44,821 nucleotides of DNA from Lachnospiraceae bacterium (GCA_910575605.1 CAJTEW010000025.1:1-44821); one strand, 5' to 3'. Shown: positions 19,039 to 27,328, numbered from the stretch's first letter. Numbers and translations: made by a program. The notes: generated by a model from the sequence alone, not told the origin.

Positions 19039-19851
19039 ATGAATAAGGTAATTACAGTTAATCCATACTCTATGGCATCATATTATGTAGATATGTTTTT
19101 TGATGATATAAAATTATCTAATGCTACTTGTTTTTTCACGAAAAGGAAAGATAAGATATATTTAGTAACGAATTGGCATGTGGTGAGTGGACGAAATGCT
19201 GACACTAAGAAATGTTTGAATGAAATGGGGAGTGTTCCTAATAAATTGCGTGTGTATGTGCCAAGAGAGGGGGAAAATTCTACTATAAGTTATGATGATG
19301 ATTTCTATATGGATGTTGATTTAATAGACAGAGATGGCAATGAATTGTGGTATGGAATGCAAAAAAATGGCAGAATGATTGATGTTGCTGTAATCCCTTT
19401 GCATGAAATGAAAGGTAGTTATATAACCGTAGAAGATGCAGAAGAACCATTTAATGAGCAAATTGATTTGGAAGTAGCATCCGAAATTTATATAATTGGA
19501 TTTCCTTTTGGAAAACAAACTGGATATATTCCAATCTGGAAAAGGGCGAGTGTTGCAAGCGAACCAGAATTAGATGTTGATGATTTACCATATTTTTTTG
19601 CAGATACTGCAACTAAATCAGGAATGTCTGGTTCGCCAGTAGTATTATACAAAGATAGACCTGCTACTATAATTAGCGAAAAAGAAAAAAGGGTCAGTAA
19701 GCACAAGACAAAACTTGTTGGAATATATTCTGGGAGGATTGGTGCAGATAGTGAAAATAAAGGTGATGCTCAATTAGGGCGAGTATGGAAATCACATATT
19801 ATTCAAGAGTTAATAGATAGTTATGAATCAGAAGTTTTAAAATTAGAATAA
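19039..19851 (+). CDS. Trypsin-like serine protease (cargo)
   Basis: 270 residues from the ATG at 19039 with AAGGAG at 19021-19026. A chymotrypsin-fold triad is visible: His47 in TNWHVVSG, Asp115 in MIDVAVIP and Ser197 in GMSGSP. The oxyanion-loop sequence SGMSGSPVVLY and a late LVGIYSGR strand complete the fold. There is no signal peptide or membrane span, so it is probably cytoplasmic. Stand-alone cytosolic trypsin-like proteases occur as effectors or cargo in phage-defence islands, which makes defence a reasonable guess, but nothing in the sequence proves a target. Base composition and flanking repeats mark it as acquired. Confidence 0.82.
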   Translation: MNKVITVNPYSMASYYVDMFFDDIKLSNATCFFTKRKDKIYLVTNWHVVSGRNADTKKCLNEMGSVPNKLRVYVPREGENSTISYDDDFYMDVDLIDRDGNELWYGMQKNGRMIDVAVIPLHEMKGSYITVEDAEEPFNEQIDLEVASEIYIIGFPFGKQTGYIPIWKRASVASEPELDVDDLPYFFADTATKSGMSGSPVVLYKDRPATIISEKEKRVSKHKTKLVGIYSGRIGADSENKGDAQLGRVWKSHIIQELIDSYESEVLKLE

Positions 19852-19868
19852 ATGTTTTGCTGAGAAAC

Positions 19869-19885
19869 TTACATAGCCGAGAGGT
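19869..19885 (+). repeat. Right 17-bp direct repeat of the protease cassette
   Basis: TTACATAGCCGAGAGGT, identical to 18961-18977, here forming the left arm of an intact leader hairpin. Confidence 0.85.
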
Positions 19886-19915
19886 TTTCACAACGAAAAT
19901 CCCTCGGCTAAATCT
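19869..19915 (+). promoter_or_regulatory. TTACATAG-type leader hairpin before the primase gene
   Basis: TTACA, then TAGCCGAG (19874-19881) pairing with CTCGGCTA (19903-19910). The stem continues inward through GG/CC and TTTTC/GAAAA with single-base bulges to loop ACAAC, about 15 pairs in all. AATCT follows, and the ribosome site GGAGG begins 11 nt after the stem. It shares constant flanks with the elements at 151 and 41726 while the stem bases differ in a compensatory way. It lacks a clean T-run, so a terminator is less likely than a translational or protein-binding element. Confidence 0.65.
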
Positions 19916-19940
19916 ATTTTTGGAGGTGATTTTTATTTGA

Positions 19941-20930
19941 ATGAGAGGTAACAGACCTTATGTGCAGATTGACCCCGACGTGCTTGAGCAGGCAAGGCAG
20001 ATAGATTTGTTGTCTTATCTTAGAGCCTACGAGCCGAGCAACCTTGTCAAAGTCAAAGGCACGACGAACGTCTATTGTACCGCCGAGCATGACAGCTTGA
20101 AGATTTCCAACGGCAAATGGTACTGGTGGTCGAGGGGCTTCGGCGGCTATTCTGCCCTCGACTATCTGATGAAAGTCAAAGAATACGGCTTCGTGGAAGC
20201 CGTGGAAACCCTCACGGGGCAGACAATGGCGGACTGGAAGCCGCCGCCCCCTGCCGTGAAGAAAGACGAGCCAAAGGTGCTTCTCCTGCCGCCGAAAAAT
20301 AAGGACTGCGGCAGAGTGATGGAGTATCTTTTCGGGCGTGGCATTGACTATCAGATTATCCAAGAGTGCATTGCCGAGGGGATTATTTTCGAGAGTGCCG
20401 ACTACCACAACGCCGTTTTTATTGGGAAAGATGAAAGCGGGACGCCAAAATACGCCGCCTGCCGTGGCACAATGGGGAACTTTAAGCGGGACGCATCAGG
20501 CAGCGACAAGCGGTATTCGTTTCGACTTCTGGCAAAAGAGCCGACCGACGCCGTGCATTTATTTGAGGCTGCCATTGATTTATTATCCTACGCCACCTAT
20601 TTAAAATGCGGGGGAAAGGATTATAAGACGGAGAATCTTCTCTCCCTGTCGGGCGTGTACCAGCCGAAGAAAGAGCTGAAAGAAAGCAAAATCCCCGTTG
20701 CCCTCACGACTTTTTTAAAAGCAAACCCACAAATCAAGACCATATTTCTGCATCTGGATAAGGACAGGGCAGGTCGGTTATGTACCGCCGCTTTGAAAGA
20801 ATTGTTGCAGAAAGACTACCGAATCGTTGATGAACCGCCGCCAATCGGAAAGGACTTCAACGATTTTTTAATGTCCTATCTGGGGATTGCAAGGCAGAAA
20901 CCGAGCCGTGAGAGGAGGGATGCCCGCTGA
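19941..20930 (+). CDS. DUF3991/Toprim primase-like protein
   Basis: 329 residues; ATG at 19941 with GGAGGTGAT upstream. The N-terminus (LSYLRAYEPSNLVKVKGTTNVYCTAEHDSLKIS) resembles the primase zinc/DUF3991 region. The C-terminal Toprim motif reads IFLHLDKDRAG with the DxD acidic pair, followed by GKDFNDFL. Such proteins are expected to prime synthesis of the transferred strand or of the excised circle. It is preceded by the structured leader at 19869, which may control it. The C-terminus is basic. Confidence 0.85.
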   Translation: MRGNRPYVQIDPDVLEQARQIDLLSYLRAYEPSNLVKVKGTTNVYCTAEHDSLKISNGKWYWWSRGFGGYSALDYLMKVKEYGFVEAVETLTGQTMADWKPPPPAVKKDEPKVLLLPPKNKDCGRVMEYLFGRGIDYQIIQECIAEGIIFESADYHNAVFIGKDESGTPKYAACRGTMGNFKRDASGSDKRYSFRLLAKEPTDAVHLFEAAIDLLSYATYLKCGGKDYKTENLLSLSGVYQPKKELKESKIPVALTTFLKANPQIKTIFLHLDKDRAGRLCTAALKELLQKDYRIVDEPPPIGKDFNDFLMSYLGIARQKPSRERRDAR

Positions 20931-21003
20931 CTGAATGAAGATTTTCAGCAAAAAATGACCGTAACCACAACAAAATTTCAGACTGAAAGGGAGGAAAGAC
21001 CGA

Positions 21004-21294
21004 TTGAAAAATTATGAAGTGACCCTCGTCGCCCACTATGCAAAGACCGTTTCCATCCATGCCGACAGCCCCGAACAGGCGGCGGAGAAGTTAAAGATTA
21101 TCCTGTTTGACACCGACCTTGTGAGGTTTTCCGACGGGGATTTTGTCTGCGGCGAAGCCGAGATTAACGACCCTATGGAGGACGCAGGGGAAGAAAGCGA
21201 ATCCGAGGGAGAGGATTTTGAGGACGATTGTTGTTCGGAATGTCCGTGCTTCAGAATGATGTGTAAAGGATGCTGTTGCGGGGGCGGGGATTAA
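21004..21294 (+). CDS. Small protein with acidic linker and Cys-rich tail, 96 aa
   Basis: The TTG start at 21004 has GGGAGG nine bases upstream. Residues 1-55 form a compact beta-alpha unit (YEVTLVAHYAKTVSIHADSPEQAAEKL) reminiscent of DpnD/PcfM-type small proteins (uncertain). An acidic stretch (DAGEESESEGEDFEDD) follows, then a tail with eight cysteines (CCSECPCFRMMCKGCCCGGGD) that could bind metal. Function unknown. It lies just before the candidate oriT. Confidence 0.7.
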   Translation: MKNYEVTLVAHYAKTVSIHADSPEQAAEKLKIILFDTDLVRFSDGDFVCGEAEINDPMEDAGEESESEGEDFEDDCCSECPCFRMMCKGCCCGGGD

Positions 21295-21300
21295 AGACAC

Positions 21301-21415
21301 GTCTTACCAAGCACTGAATTTGGTTATCCATCTGCCGATGGAAACAAAATTCGCTTGTTAGGGGAAAGCTCCCCTAATACCCCGTGGAAAAGACCGCCGC
21401 CAGAGTGCGGCAGGA
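21301..21415 (+). other. oriT: Candidate origin of transfer (oriT)
   Basis: A noncoding gap immediately upstream of mobC and the relaxase. It contains a perfect hairpin TTAGGGGA-AAGC-TCCCCTAA (21358-21377), a CTTGTTA-type sequence running into its left arm, and a second hairpin GCCGC/GCGGC (21396-21411). Position and structure fit a MOBP-type oriT with nic near the first stem. The exact nick cannot be read from sequence alone. Confidence 0.5.
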
Positions 21416-21433
21416 AGAAAGGAGTTTTTAAGG

Positions 21434-21598
21434 ATGAGAGATTTATTGTTCTTCGCCCTCGGCACAACGCTCGGAGGGATGTGCGGCGTGGCGTGTATGT
21501 GCGTGCTGCAGATTAACAGGCTCTCCGATGGAAAGGGGGATTTGGATGCGGAAACGAAACGTGCAGATACTGTTCCGACTGACCGAGGAAGAAGCTGA
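21434..21598 (+). CDS. Small DUF3789-like membrane peptide, 54 aa
   Basis: ATG at 21434 with AAAGGAG at 21418-21424. The first 28 residues (MRDLLFFALGTTLGG, then GVACMCVLQINR) form one membrane span and match the short DUF3789 pattern as I recall it. The usual family proteins end soon after; here the frame runs on into mobC, overlapping it by 53 nt. Function unknown. Confidence 0.6.
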   Translation: MRDLLFFALGTTLGGMCGVACMCVLQINRLSDGKGDLDAETKRADTVPTDRGRS

Positions 21599-21878
21599 AT
21601 ACCTCTGCTCCCTTGCGGATAGGGCGGGACACTCCAGACAAGCCCTGCTCCAGTCGATGGTTATGGGCTACCGCCTATGTGAGAAGCCAGACCCAGAATT
21701 TTATAAAATCATGCGGGAGCTGTCCGCCATCGGCAACCGCATCAACCAGCTTGCGGCAAAGGCGAACGCCTTGAACTTTGTGGACACGCCGATGCTCTAT
21801 GACGAAGCCAAGCGGTGGCGGGACTTCCGTCTGGACGTGGGCAGATGCTACCTTGTGCCGAGGAAGACGTCTGGCTGA
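21546..21878 (+). CDS. mobC: MobC-like relaxosome protein
   Basis: 110 residues from the ATG at 21546, chosen over the ATG at 21528 because AAAGGGGG sits six bases before it. A ribbon-helix-helix-like start (RNVQILFRLTEEEAEYLCSLADRAG) is followed by the MobC signature GNRINQLAAKANAL. It should bind oriT and help the relaxase open the nick site. The stop overlaps the relaxase start (TGATG), as is usual for this pair. Confidence 0.85.
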   Translation: MRKRNVQILFRLTEEEAEYLCSLADRAGHSRQALLQSMVMGYRLCEKPDPEFYKIMRELSAIGNRINQLAAKANALNFVDTPMLYDEAKRWRDFRLDVGRCYLVPRKTSG

Positions 21879-23290
21879 TGGCGGTCTGCGAGATATGGGA
21901 CGTGAAAGGCAGGCTCGACCACCCCATCGACTACGCCGAGAACCCAGAAAAAACCGCCAACCCAAAATACACGGATGCGGACTTGCAGGCGATGGGCGAC
22001 GTGATGAAGTACGCCACTAACGGCGACAAGACCGAGCGGCAGTTTTTCGTCACGGGCGTAAACTGCGACCCTGCCACTGCAAGGGACGAGATGATGATGG
22101 CAAAAGCCCAATGGAACGACCAGAGCGAGATTGTCTGCTACCACGGCTTTCAGAGTTTTAAAGCGGGCGAGGTCACGCCAGAGCAGGCACACGAGGTCGG
22201 CGTGAAGCTGGCGGAGAAGATGTGGGGCGGAAGGTTTCAAGTGATTGTGGCGACACATCTGAATACGGAGTGCCTGCATAACCACTTTGTCGTCAATTCC
22301 ATTTCTTATATTGACGGAAAGCATTACCACGACAACAAGAAGAACCTGCGTCTGCTCCGCCAGCGTTCGGACGAATTGTGCCGTGAGTATTCCTTATCGG
22401 TCATCGAACACCCAAGCGGCAGGAAGAAGCCCTATGTCCTCTGCCAAGCCGAGAAGAACGGCTTGCCTACGAGGGATGCCGTGGCACGGCAGGCGGTGGA
22501 CGAAGCAATCTCAAAATCGTTCACGCTGAAAGACTTCGACCGCCAGTTGTCGGAAATGGGATACCGCATCAATTTTGACCCCAACCGAAAATACTGGACG
22601 ATAATCGGGAAAGGATGGCAAAAACCGAAGCGGCTCTATAAGCTCGGCGAGGACTACACCAACGAGAGGATAACGGAACGCATCAAGGAAAATTCCTATG
22701 CGGTCAAATTCCAGAGCTTTTCCAAAGAGCAGCCACAGGTCAGAGTGATAAGGGTAAAAGGCACGTTAAAGGACGCCAAGAAAATCGGCGGCTTGCGTGG
22801 GCTGTATCTCCACTACTGCTACAAGCTCGGCATCCTGCCAAAGAAGAAACCGCAGAATTACGCAAGGCTTCACTATCTTCTGAAAGACGACTTGATGAAG
22901 ATGGAAGCCATCACCAACGAAACAAGGCTGCTTTGCCGCAACCATATCGACACGGCGGGGCAGCTTTTGTCTTATAAAGGTTCTCTGGAATCCGAGATGC
23001 AGGAGCTGACCGAACAGCGAAAGGGGCTTTACTCCCAATCCCGAAAATCTGTCGGGGAAGAAAAAGAAGCGGTCAAGGCTCGGCTGTCGGAAATCACGGG
23101 GCGCATGAAAACACTGCGGAGGGAGGTCAGATTATGCGACGGTGTGCTTGCCCGAAGCGATACCCTCAAAGAAAAATTAACTATCATACGGGCAGATGAA
23201 AAAGAACAGAAAGGAAAGGAGCTGATGAAGCATGAACACAGGCGGCGAAGCGGCGGAGCAAATCGTAAGGATGAGCTTGGAGGGATTTGA
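21878..23290 (+). CDS. MOBP-type relaxase
   Basis: 470 residues from the ATG at 21878 (TGATG overlap with mobC). The nuclease signature HLNTECLHNHFVVN puts metal-binding His at 127, 134 and 136. Tyrosines in the first 45 residues are candidates for the DNA-linked nucleophile. A long helical, charged C-terminus follows (EMQELTEQRKGLYSQSRKS). It nicks oriT and is carried with the single strand to the recipient. It ends 59 nt inside pcfB. Confidence 0.88.
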   Translation: MAVCEIWDVKGRLDHPIDYAENPEKTANPKYTDADLQAMGDVMKYATNGDKTERQFFVTGVNCDPATARDEMMMAKAQWNDQSEIVCYHGFQSFKAGEVTPEQAHEVGVKLAEKMWGGRFQVIVATHLNTECLHNHFVVNSISYIDGKHYHDNKKNLRLLRQRSDELCREYSLSVIEHPSGRKKPYVLCQAEKNGLPTRDAVARQAVDEAISKSFTLKDFDRQLSEMGYRINFDPNRKYWTIIGKGWQKPKRLYKLGEDYTNERITERIKENSYAVKFQSFSKEQPQVRVIRVKGTLKDAKKIGGLRGLYLHYCYKLGILPKKKPQNYARLHYLLKDDLMKMEAITNETRLLCRNHIDTAGQLLSYKGSLESEMQELTEQRKGLYSQSRKSVGEEKEAVKARLSEITGRMKTLRREVRLCDGVLARSDTLKEKLTIIRADEKEQKGKELMKHEHRRRSGGANRKDELGGI

Positions 23291-24098
23291 GGTCGCAGCC
23301 AGAATCACGGGGGCGGGTGCAAAGAACATCGCCATCCTGCTCTACTCCATTTTAAAAGAGGAACAGAAAACCAAAGGAAAGGCAAGGCTCACAAATATGC
23401 TCCGCTCTGGAAAGGAGCTGAAAGTCTTTACCGTAAAGAGCGGCGACTTGAAAAAGTTCACGCAGGAAGCGAAAAAATACGGCGTACTCTACTGCGTCCT
23501 CGCAGACCGTAAGAACAAAGACCCCGATGCGGAGGTGGATGTGATTGCGAGAGCCGAGGACGCATCGAAAATCAGCCGCATCGTGGAGCGGTTCAGCCTT
23601 GCTTCCGTAGATACCGCTTCCATCGTGACCGAAGCGGAGAAATCGAAAGGGGAAAAAGGAAGGGCGAAAGATGCCAAGACCGCAGATGCAAAAGACGCAG
23701 GGGCAAAGGACGGTCAGCCAGAGCCAGACGTCGGCGTGGAGGAAAAGGCGGAGAAAGACAGGCTCATGGACGCCCTTATGGGAAAGCCCGTGCAGAAGGA
23801 GGAAAACGCCCCAAACCCCTCGGTGGCAAAGACAGAAAAATCCCCTCTGTCCGAGCCTACCTCAAAGCAGCAAAGGAAGCCCGCAGAGGGGGCTACTATG
23901 GCTAAGACGGAGAAGCCGTCAGTCAGGGAGGAACTGCGGAAAATCAAGGAGAGCCGCAAGGAGCAGGAAGCGGACGCTTCCCCGAACCTTGACAAAGAGA
24001 AATCCCCCGACAGGGCGAAGAAGCCGCCCGCAGGAAAGACGGAGCATAAGCAGCCCCAGAAGCGGAAACGGAAACCAAAATCGAAAGGAGCAAGATAA
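23232..24098 (+). CDS. pcfB: PcfB family (DUF3801) transfer protein
   Basis: 288 residues; ATG at 23232 with AAGGAG at 23215-23220. The N-terminal 150 residues carry the DUF3801 pattern (GFEVAARITGAGAKNIAILLYSILKEEQKTKGK, KSGDLKKFTQEAKKYGVLYCVL). The rest is a low-complexity Lys/Glu/Pro-rich tail ending RKRKPKSKGAR. In pCF10, PcfB works with the coupling protein, so a relaxosome-to-VirD4 adaptor role is likely. It begins inside the relaxase gene. Confidence 0.85.
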   Translation: MNTGGEAAEQIVRMSLEGFEVAARITGAGAKNIAILLYSILKEEQKTKGKARLTNMLRSGKELKVFTVKSGDLKKFTQEAKKYGVLYCVLADRKNKDPDAEVDVIARAEDASKISRIVERFSLASVDTASIVTEAEKSKGEKGRAKDAKTADAKDAGAKDGQPEPDVGVEEKAEKDRLMDALMGKPVQKEENAPNPSVAKTEKSPLSEPTSKQQRKPAEGATMAKTEKPSVREELRKIKESRKEQEADASPNLDKEKSPDRAKKPPAGKTEHKQPQKRKRKPKSKGAR

Positions 24099-24100
24099 GC

Positions 24101-24964
24101 ATGAGCATTTATGACGTATTCAGCGGCGGCGGCAGACCTTTTAACAAAGAGGAATGGGCGGCGCAGAAACAGGAGCAGCGCAAAGCAGCCTATGAGCTGA
24201 TAGACACGACCTGCGAGAAAATGATGGCGGACGGAGGTGCGTTTCAGCAGTACCTTGACGTGCAGGGGCATTTTGACCGCTACTCCGTCAATAACGCCAT
24301 CTTAGTTTCGGCACAGATGCCCGAAGCGACGCAGCTTAAAGACTACGGCAGTTGGAAACAGAGCCGTGCCTATGTGGACAAGGACGCACAGAAAGTGACC
24401 ATCCTTGAGCCGGGGAAAGAGTACGAGCGGGAGGACGGCTCAAAGGCGGTCGGCTACAACGCTAAAGTGGTCTATGACATTTCCCAGACCTCGGCAAAGG
24501 ACAGGCAGCAGCCGCAGGAGCAGAAAACCATGCGGGAGCTTGTGTCGGCGATGATTGACGCAAGCCCCGTTTCCTTTGTGCCAGTGGACGACCTTGAGCT
24601 GCCTGCATTTTACGACAGCGCACAGCAGACCATCTTCATCAAGACGGGATTAAATGAGGAACAGCTCTTTGTCAGCATGGCAAAGGAAGTGTCGGCGGCG
24701 GTCTTTGACTTCAAGCACAAGGAGAGCCGTGACGTTTCAGAGTTCAAGTCGTTCTGCGTCGCCTATATGGTAAGCTCCCGCTACGGCGTGGACACGAGAG
24801 GTTTTAACTTTGACAATCTCCCGAAAGAGTTTGCGGGCATGGAAACGCAGGAATTTAAAGGGCAGCTTGGCTCGATGCGTGACGTACTCGGCGAAATCCA
24901 GTCGGACATGTATAAGAGCCTTGAAAAGAACAAGCCGCCCAAATCCAAAGAGCAGGAACGCTAA
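24101..24964 (+). CDS. ArdC-like DNA-binding protein with degenerate protease site
   Basis: 287 residues, two bases after pcfB. Residues 30-110 resemble the ArdC/LtrC ssDNA-binding N-domain (GHFDRYSVNNAILVSAQMP, DYGSWKQSRAYV). The region where ArdC proteins carry an HExxH zinc-protease helix reads SMAKEVSAAVF, so both His are replaced and catalysis is probably lost. It may coat or escort transferred DNA, or counter restriction (inference). Confidence 0.68.
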   Translation: MSIYDVFSGGGRPFNKEEWAAQKQEQRKAAYELIDTTCEKMMADGGAFQQYLDVQGHFDRYSVNNAILVSAQMPEATQLKDYGSWKQSRAYVDKDAQKVTILEPGKEYEREDGSKAVGYNAKVVYDISQTSAKDRQQPQEQKTMRELVSAMIDASPVSFVPVDDLELPAFYDSAQQTIFIKTGLNEEQLFVSMAKEVSAAVFDFKHKESRDVSEFKSFCVAYMVSSRYGVDTRGFNFDNLPKEFAGMETQEFKGQLGSMRDVLGEIQSDMYKSLEKNKPPKSKEQER

Positions 24965-24979
24965 TCGGAGGTGCAGACC

Positions 24980-25177
24980 ATGAAGGAAGAACGATACCAC
25001 TTGGCATTGGACAAATACGACAAGAACATCGTCCTCAATGCCCTCAACACCCTGCGGACGCAGCAGATACAGGAGGAACGCCCCACCGAGCCTGTTGACG
25101 AGCTGATAAGCAGGGTGGCATTCGCCCCGACCAAGAAAGTAAAGGTCGCCCCGTGCAAGTGCCATGAAGAACGGTGA
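24980..25177 (+). CDS. Small conserved ICE protein, 65 aa
   Basis: ATG at 24980 with GGAGG at 24967-24971. A soluble helical protein (YHLALDKYDKNIVLNALNTLRTQQIQ) ending in a CKCHEER tail. It overlaps the virD4 start by 14 nt, a regular position in these transfer modules. Function unknown. Confidence 0.7.
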   Translation: MKEERYHLALDKYDKNIVLNALNTLRTQQIQEERPTEPVDELISRVAFAPTKKVKVAPCKCHEER

Positions 25178-26957
25178 CGATTACAAAGTGAGCCTAATCC
25201 TTTCTCTGTTTGGCATCATCCCTGTCGTGTGGCTTGCCCTGCTGACTGCCCCTTATGTCAGCGGCGGCATCGTGGAGATAATTCAGAATTTATCCGTGGC
25301 AATGGAGAACCCGTTTTCCATAACGGTATGTGAGGATACTCCCAGAATTGTCCTTATTTTTCTGCTTGCCTACGGCATGGGAATCGGCGTTTATTTCTCC
25401 ACACGCAGGAATTACCGCAAGGGGGAGGAACACGGCTCTGCCAAATGGGGCAGCGCAGGTACTTTGAATAAAAAGTACCGAGATAAAAACGCATCGGAAA
25501 ACAAGCTGCTGACCCAGAACGTCCGCATCGGGCTTGACGGGAAGAAACACCGCAGGAATCTGAATATCCTCGTGGTGGGCGGCTCTGGCGCAGGAAAGAC
25601 CAGATTTTTTTGTAAACCGAACGTCATGCAGTGCAACACGTCAATGGTAATCTTAGACCCGAAAGGCGAGATTGTCCGTGACACAGGCGGGCTTCTGGAA
25701 AAGAAAGGCTATGAGGTGCGTGTGCTTGATTTAATCAATATGCACAAGAGCCACTGTTACAACCCGTTTGTCTATCTTCGGAACGACAACGACGTGCAGC
25801 GGCTTGTGACGAATCTCTTTAAGGCAACCACGCCAAAAGGAAGCCAGTCGCAAGACCCGTTCTGGGACACGGCGGCGAGTATGCTGCTTTTATCCCTCGT
25901 GTTCTATCTGAAATACGAAGCCCCGCCAGACGAGCAGAATTTCCCGATGGTGATGGAGCTGTTAAGGGCGGGCGAGGTACGGGAGGACGACGACGGCTAT
26001 GTAAGCCCCCTTGACGAACTGTTTGACCGTTTGGAGATGGTGAACCCAGAGCATATCGCATTAAAGTATTACAGAGATTATCATTCTGGTTCAGCCAAAA
26101 CGCTAAAGAGCATCCAGATAACCCTTGCCGCAAGGCTTGAGAAGTTCAATTTGGAAAGTCTTGCATCCTTGACCGCTACGGACGAACTGGATTTGCCGTC
26201 TTTGGGGGAGAAGAAAGTCGCACTGTTCGCACTGATACCAGACAACGACACCAGTTTTAATTTCCTTGTGTCGCTGTTATACACGCAGCTATTCCAACAG
26301 TTATTCTACCTTGCCGACCACAAGTACGGCGGGAGCCTGCCCGTCCACTGCCAGTTTATAATGGATGAATTTGCGAACGTCAGTTTGCCAGATGACTTTG
26401 ACAAGATACTGTCAGTTATGAGGTCAAGGGGCGTGTCCGTTTCGATTATCCTGCAAAATCTGGCACAGCTTAAAGCCCTGTTTGAGAAACAGTGGGAAAG
26501 CATCGTCGGGAACGCCGATGAGTTCCTCTATCTCGGCGGCAACGAGCAGAGTACCCATAAGTTTGTAAGTGAGCTTCTTGGAAAAGCGACGATAGACACA
26601 AACACCTACGGGAAAAGCTCTGGACGGAGCGGCAACTATTCCACTAACTACCAGATTTCGGGGCGTGAGCTTTTAACCCCAGACGAGGTGCGTATGCTTG
26701 ACAACCGCTACGCACTTCTTTTTGTGCGTGGGGAACGCCCCGTCATGGATTTGAAGTACGACATCCTGAAACACCCGAACGTGAAACTGACCGCCGACGG
26801 TGGGAAACCGCCGTATCTTCACGGTGAGCCGACGCAGGCGGTCGCAACATTTGTGTTTGGCGGGGATATTCCAAAAGACGCTGTTGCGCTTAACCCTGTC
26901 AGCACTTCCTATGAGCTTCTGTCCGATGAGGACTTGGAAGAAATATTCAATTTATAA
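25164..26957 (+). CDS. virD4: VirD4-like coupling protein (CD1115 type)
   Basis: 597 residues. Two N-terminal membrane spans (about 10-35 and 60-80) precede the ATPase. Walker A GGSGAGKT is at 139-146 and VILDPKGEIV follows. Walker B reads HCQFIMDEFANV, and the motor also shows SIILQNLAQLKALF. Coupling proteins dock the relaxosome onto the secretion channel and power DNA export. It is intact and of usual length. AAGAACG upstream is a poor ribosome site, so translation is probably coupled to the preceding gene. Confidence 0.92.
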   Translation: MKNGDDYKVSLILSLFGIIPVVWLALLTAPYVSGGIVEIIQNLSVAMENPFSITVCEDTPRIVLIFLLAYGMGIGVYFSTRRNYRKGEEHGSAKWGSAGTLNKKYRDKNASENKLLTQNVRIGLDGKKHRRNLNILVVGGSGAGKTRFFCKPNVMQCNTSMVILDPKGEIVRDTGGLLEKKGYEVRVLDLINMHKSHCYNPFVYLRNDNDVQRLVTNLFKATTPKGSQSQDPFWDTAASMLLLSLVFYLKYEAPPDEQNFPMVMELLRAGEVREDDDGYVSPLDELFDRLEMVNPEHIALKYYRDYHSGSAKTLKSIQITLAARLEKFNLESLASLTATDELDLPSLGEKKVALFALIPDNDTSFNFLVSLLYTQLFQQLFYLADHKYGGSLPVHCQFIMDEFANVSLPDDFDKILSVMRSRGVSVSIILQNLAQLKALFEKQWESIVGNADEFLYLGGNEQSTHKFVSELLGKATIDTNTYGKSSGRSGNYSTNYQISGRELLTPDEVRMLDNRYALLFVRGERPVMDLKYDILKHPNVKLTADGGKPPYLHGEPTQAVATFVFGGDIPKDAVALNPVSTSYELLSDEDLEEIFNL

Positions 26958-26971
26958 GGAGGATTTACCCT

Positions 26972-27328
26972 ATGAAACTTTTTAAGAAGAACGAGAAGAA
27001 AGCAACCCAGAAACTGCCGATGACAGGCAAGGTAAAAAGGGGCTTCCGCCATTACTGCGTGGCGGTGCTTGCCGTTATGATGGTATTTGGCACATCCATG
27101 ACCGCCTTTGCCGCCAATGACCCGATTGCTGTTGTCAACAACCTTTCCAATTTCATCTTCGGTCTGATACGGGCGGTCGGGATGATTATGCTTGGCTTCG
27201 GCATCGTGCAGGTCGGCTTGTCGTTGAAATCCCACGACCCGTCCCAGAGGGCGAACGGCTTCCTCACACTGGCGGGCGGCGTTGTGATTACCTTTGCGAA
27301 AGAGATTTTAACCCTCATCACGGGCTAA
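26972..27328 (+). CDS. Maff2-family pilin-like membrane protein
   Basis: 118 residues; ATG at 26972 after AAGGAGG. A basic N-terminus and a signal-like segment ending MTAFAAND are followed by two hydrophobic helices (LSNFIFGLIRAVGMIMLGFGIVQVGL and LAGGVVITFAKEI). This is the Maff2 layout found in Clostridial ICEs, and it resembles VirB2-like pilins in size and topology. The cleaved form would sit in the membrane as a channel subunit (inference). Confidence 0.82.
   Translation: MKLFKKNEKKATQKLPMTGKVKRGFRHYCVAVLAVMMVFGTSMTAFAANDPIAVVNNLSNFIFGLIRAVGMIMLGFGIVQVGLSLKSHDPSQRANGFLTLAGGVVITFAKEILTLITG

Larger units (their letters stand above)
18978..19885 (+). mobile_element. AT-rich protease-gene cassette between 17-bp direct repeats
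   Basis: About 908 bp carrying one gene, markedly AT-rich against GC-richer neighbours. It is bounded by identical 17-bp repeats. Removing one repeat plus the cassette would place TTACATAG and its complete hairpin directly after the terminator at 18930-18962, the arrangement seen before parA. That makes this a recent insertion. No transposase or inverted termini are present. Confidence 0.65.
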
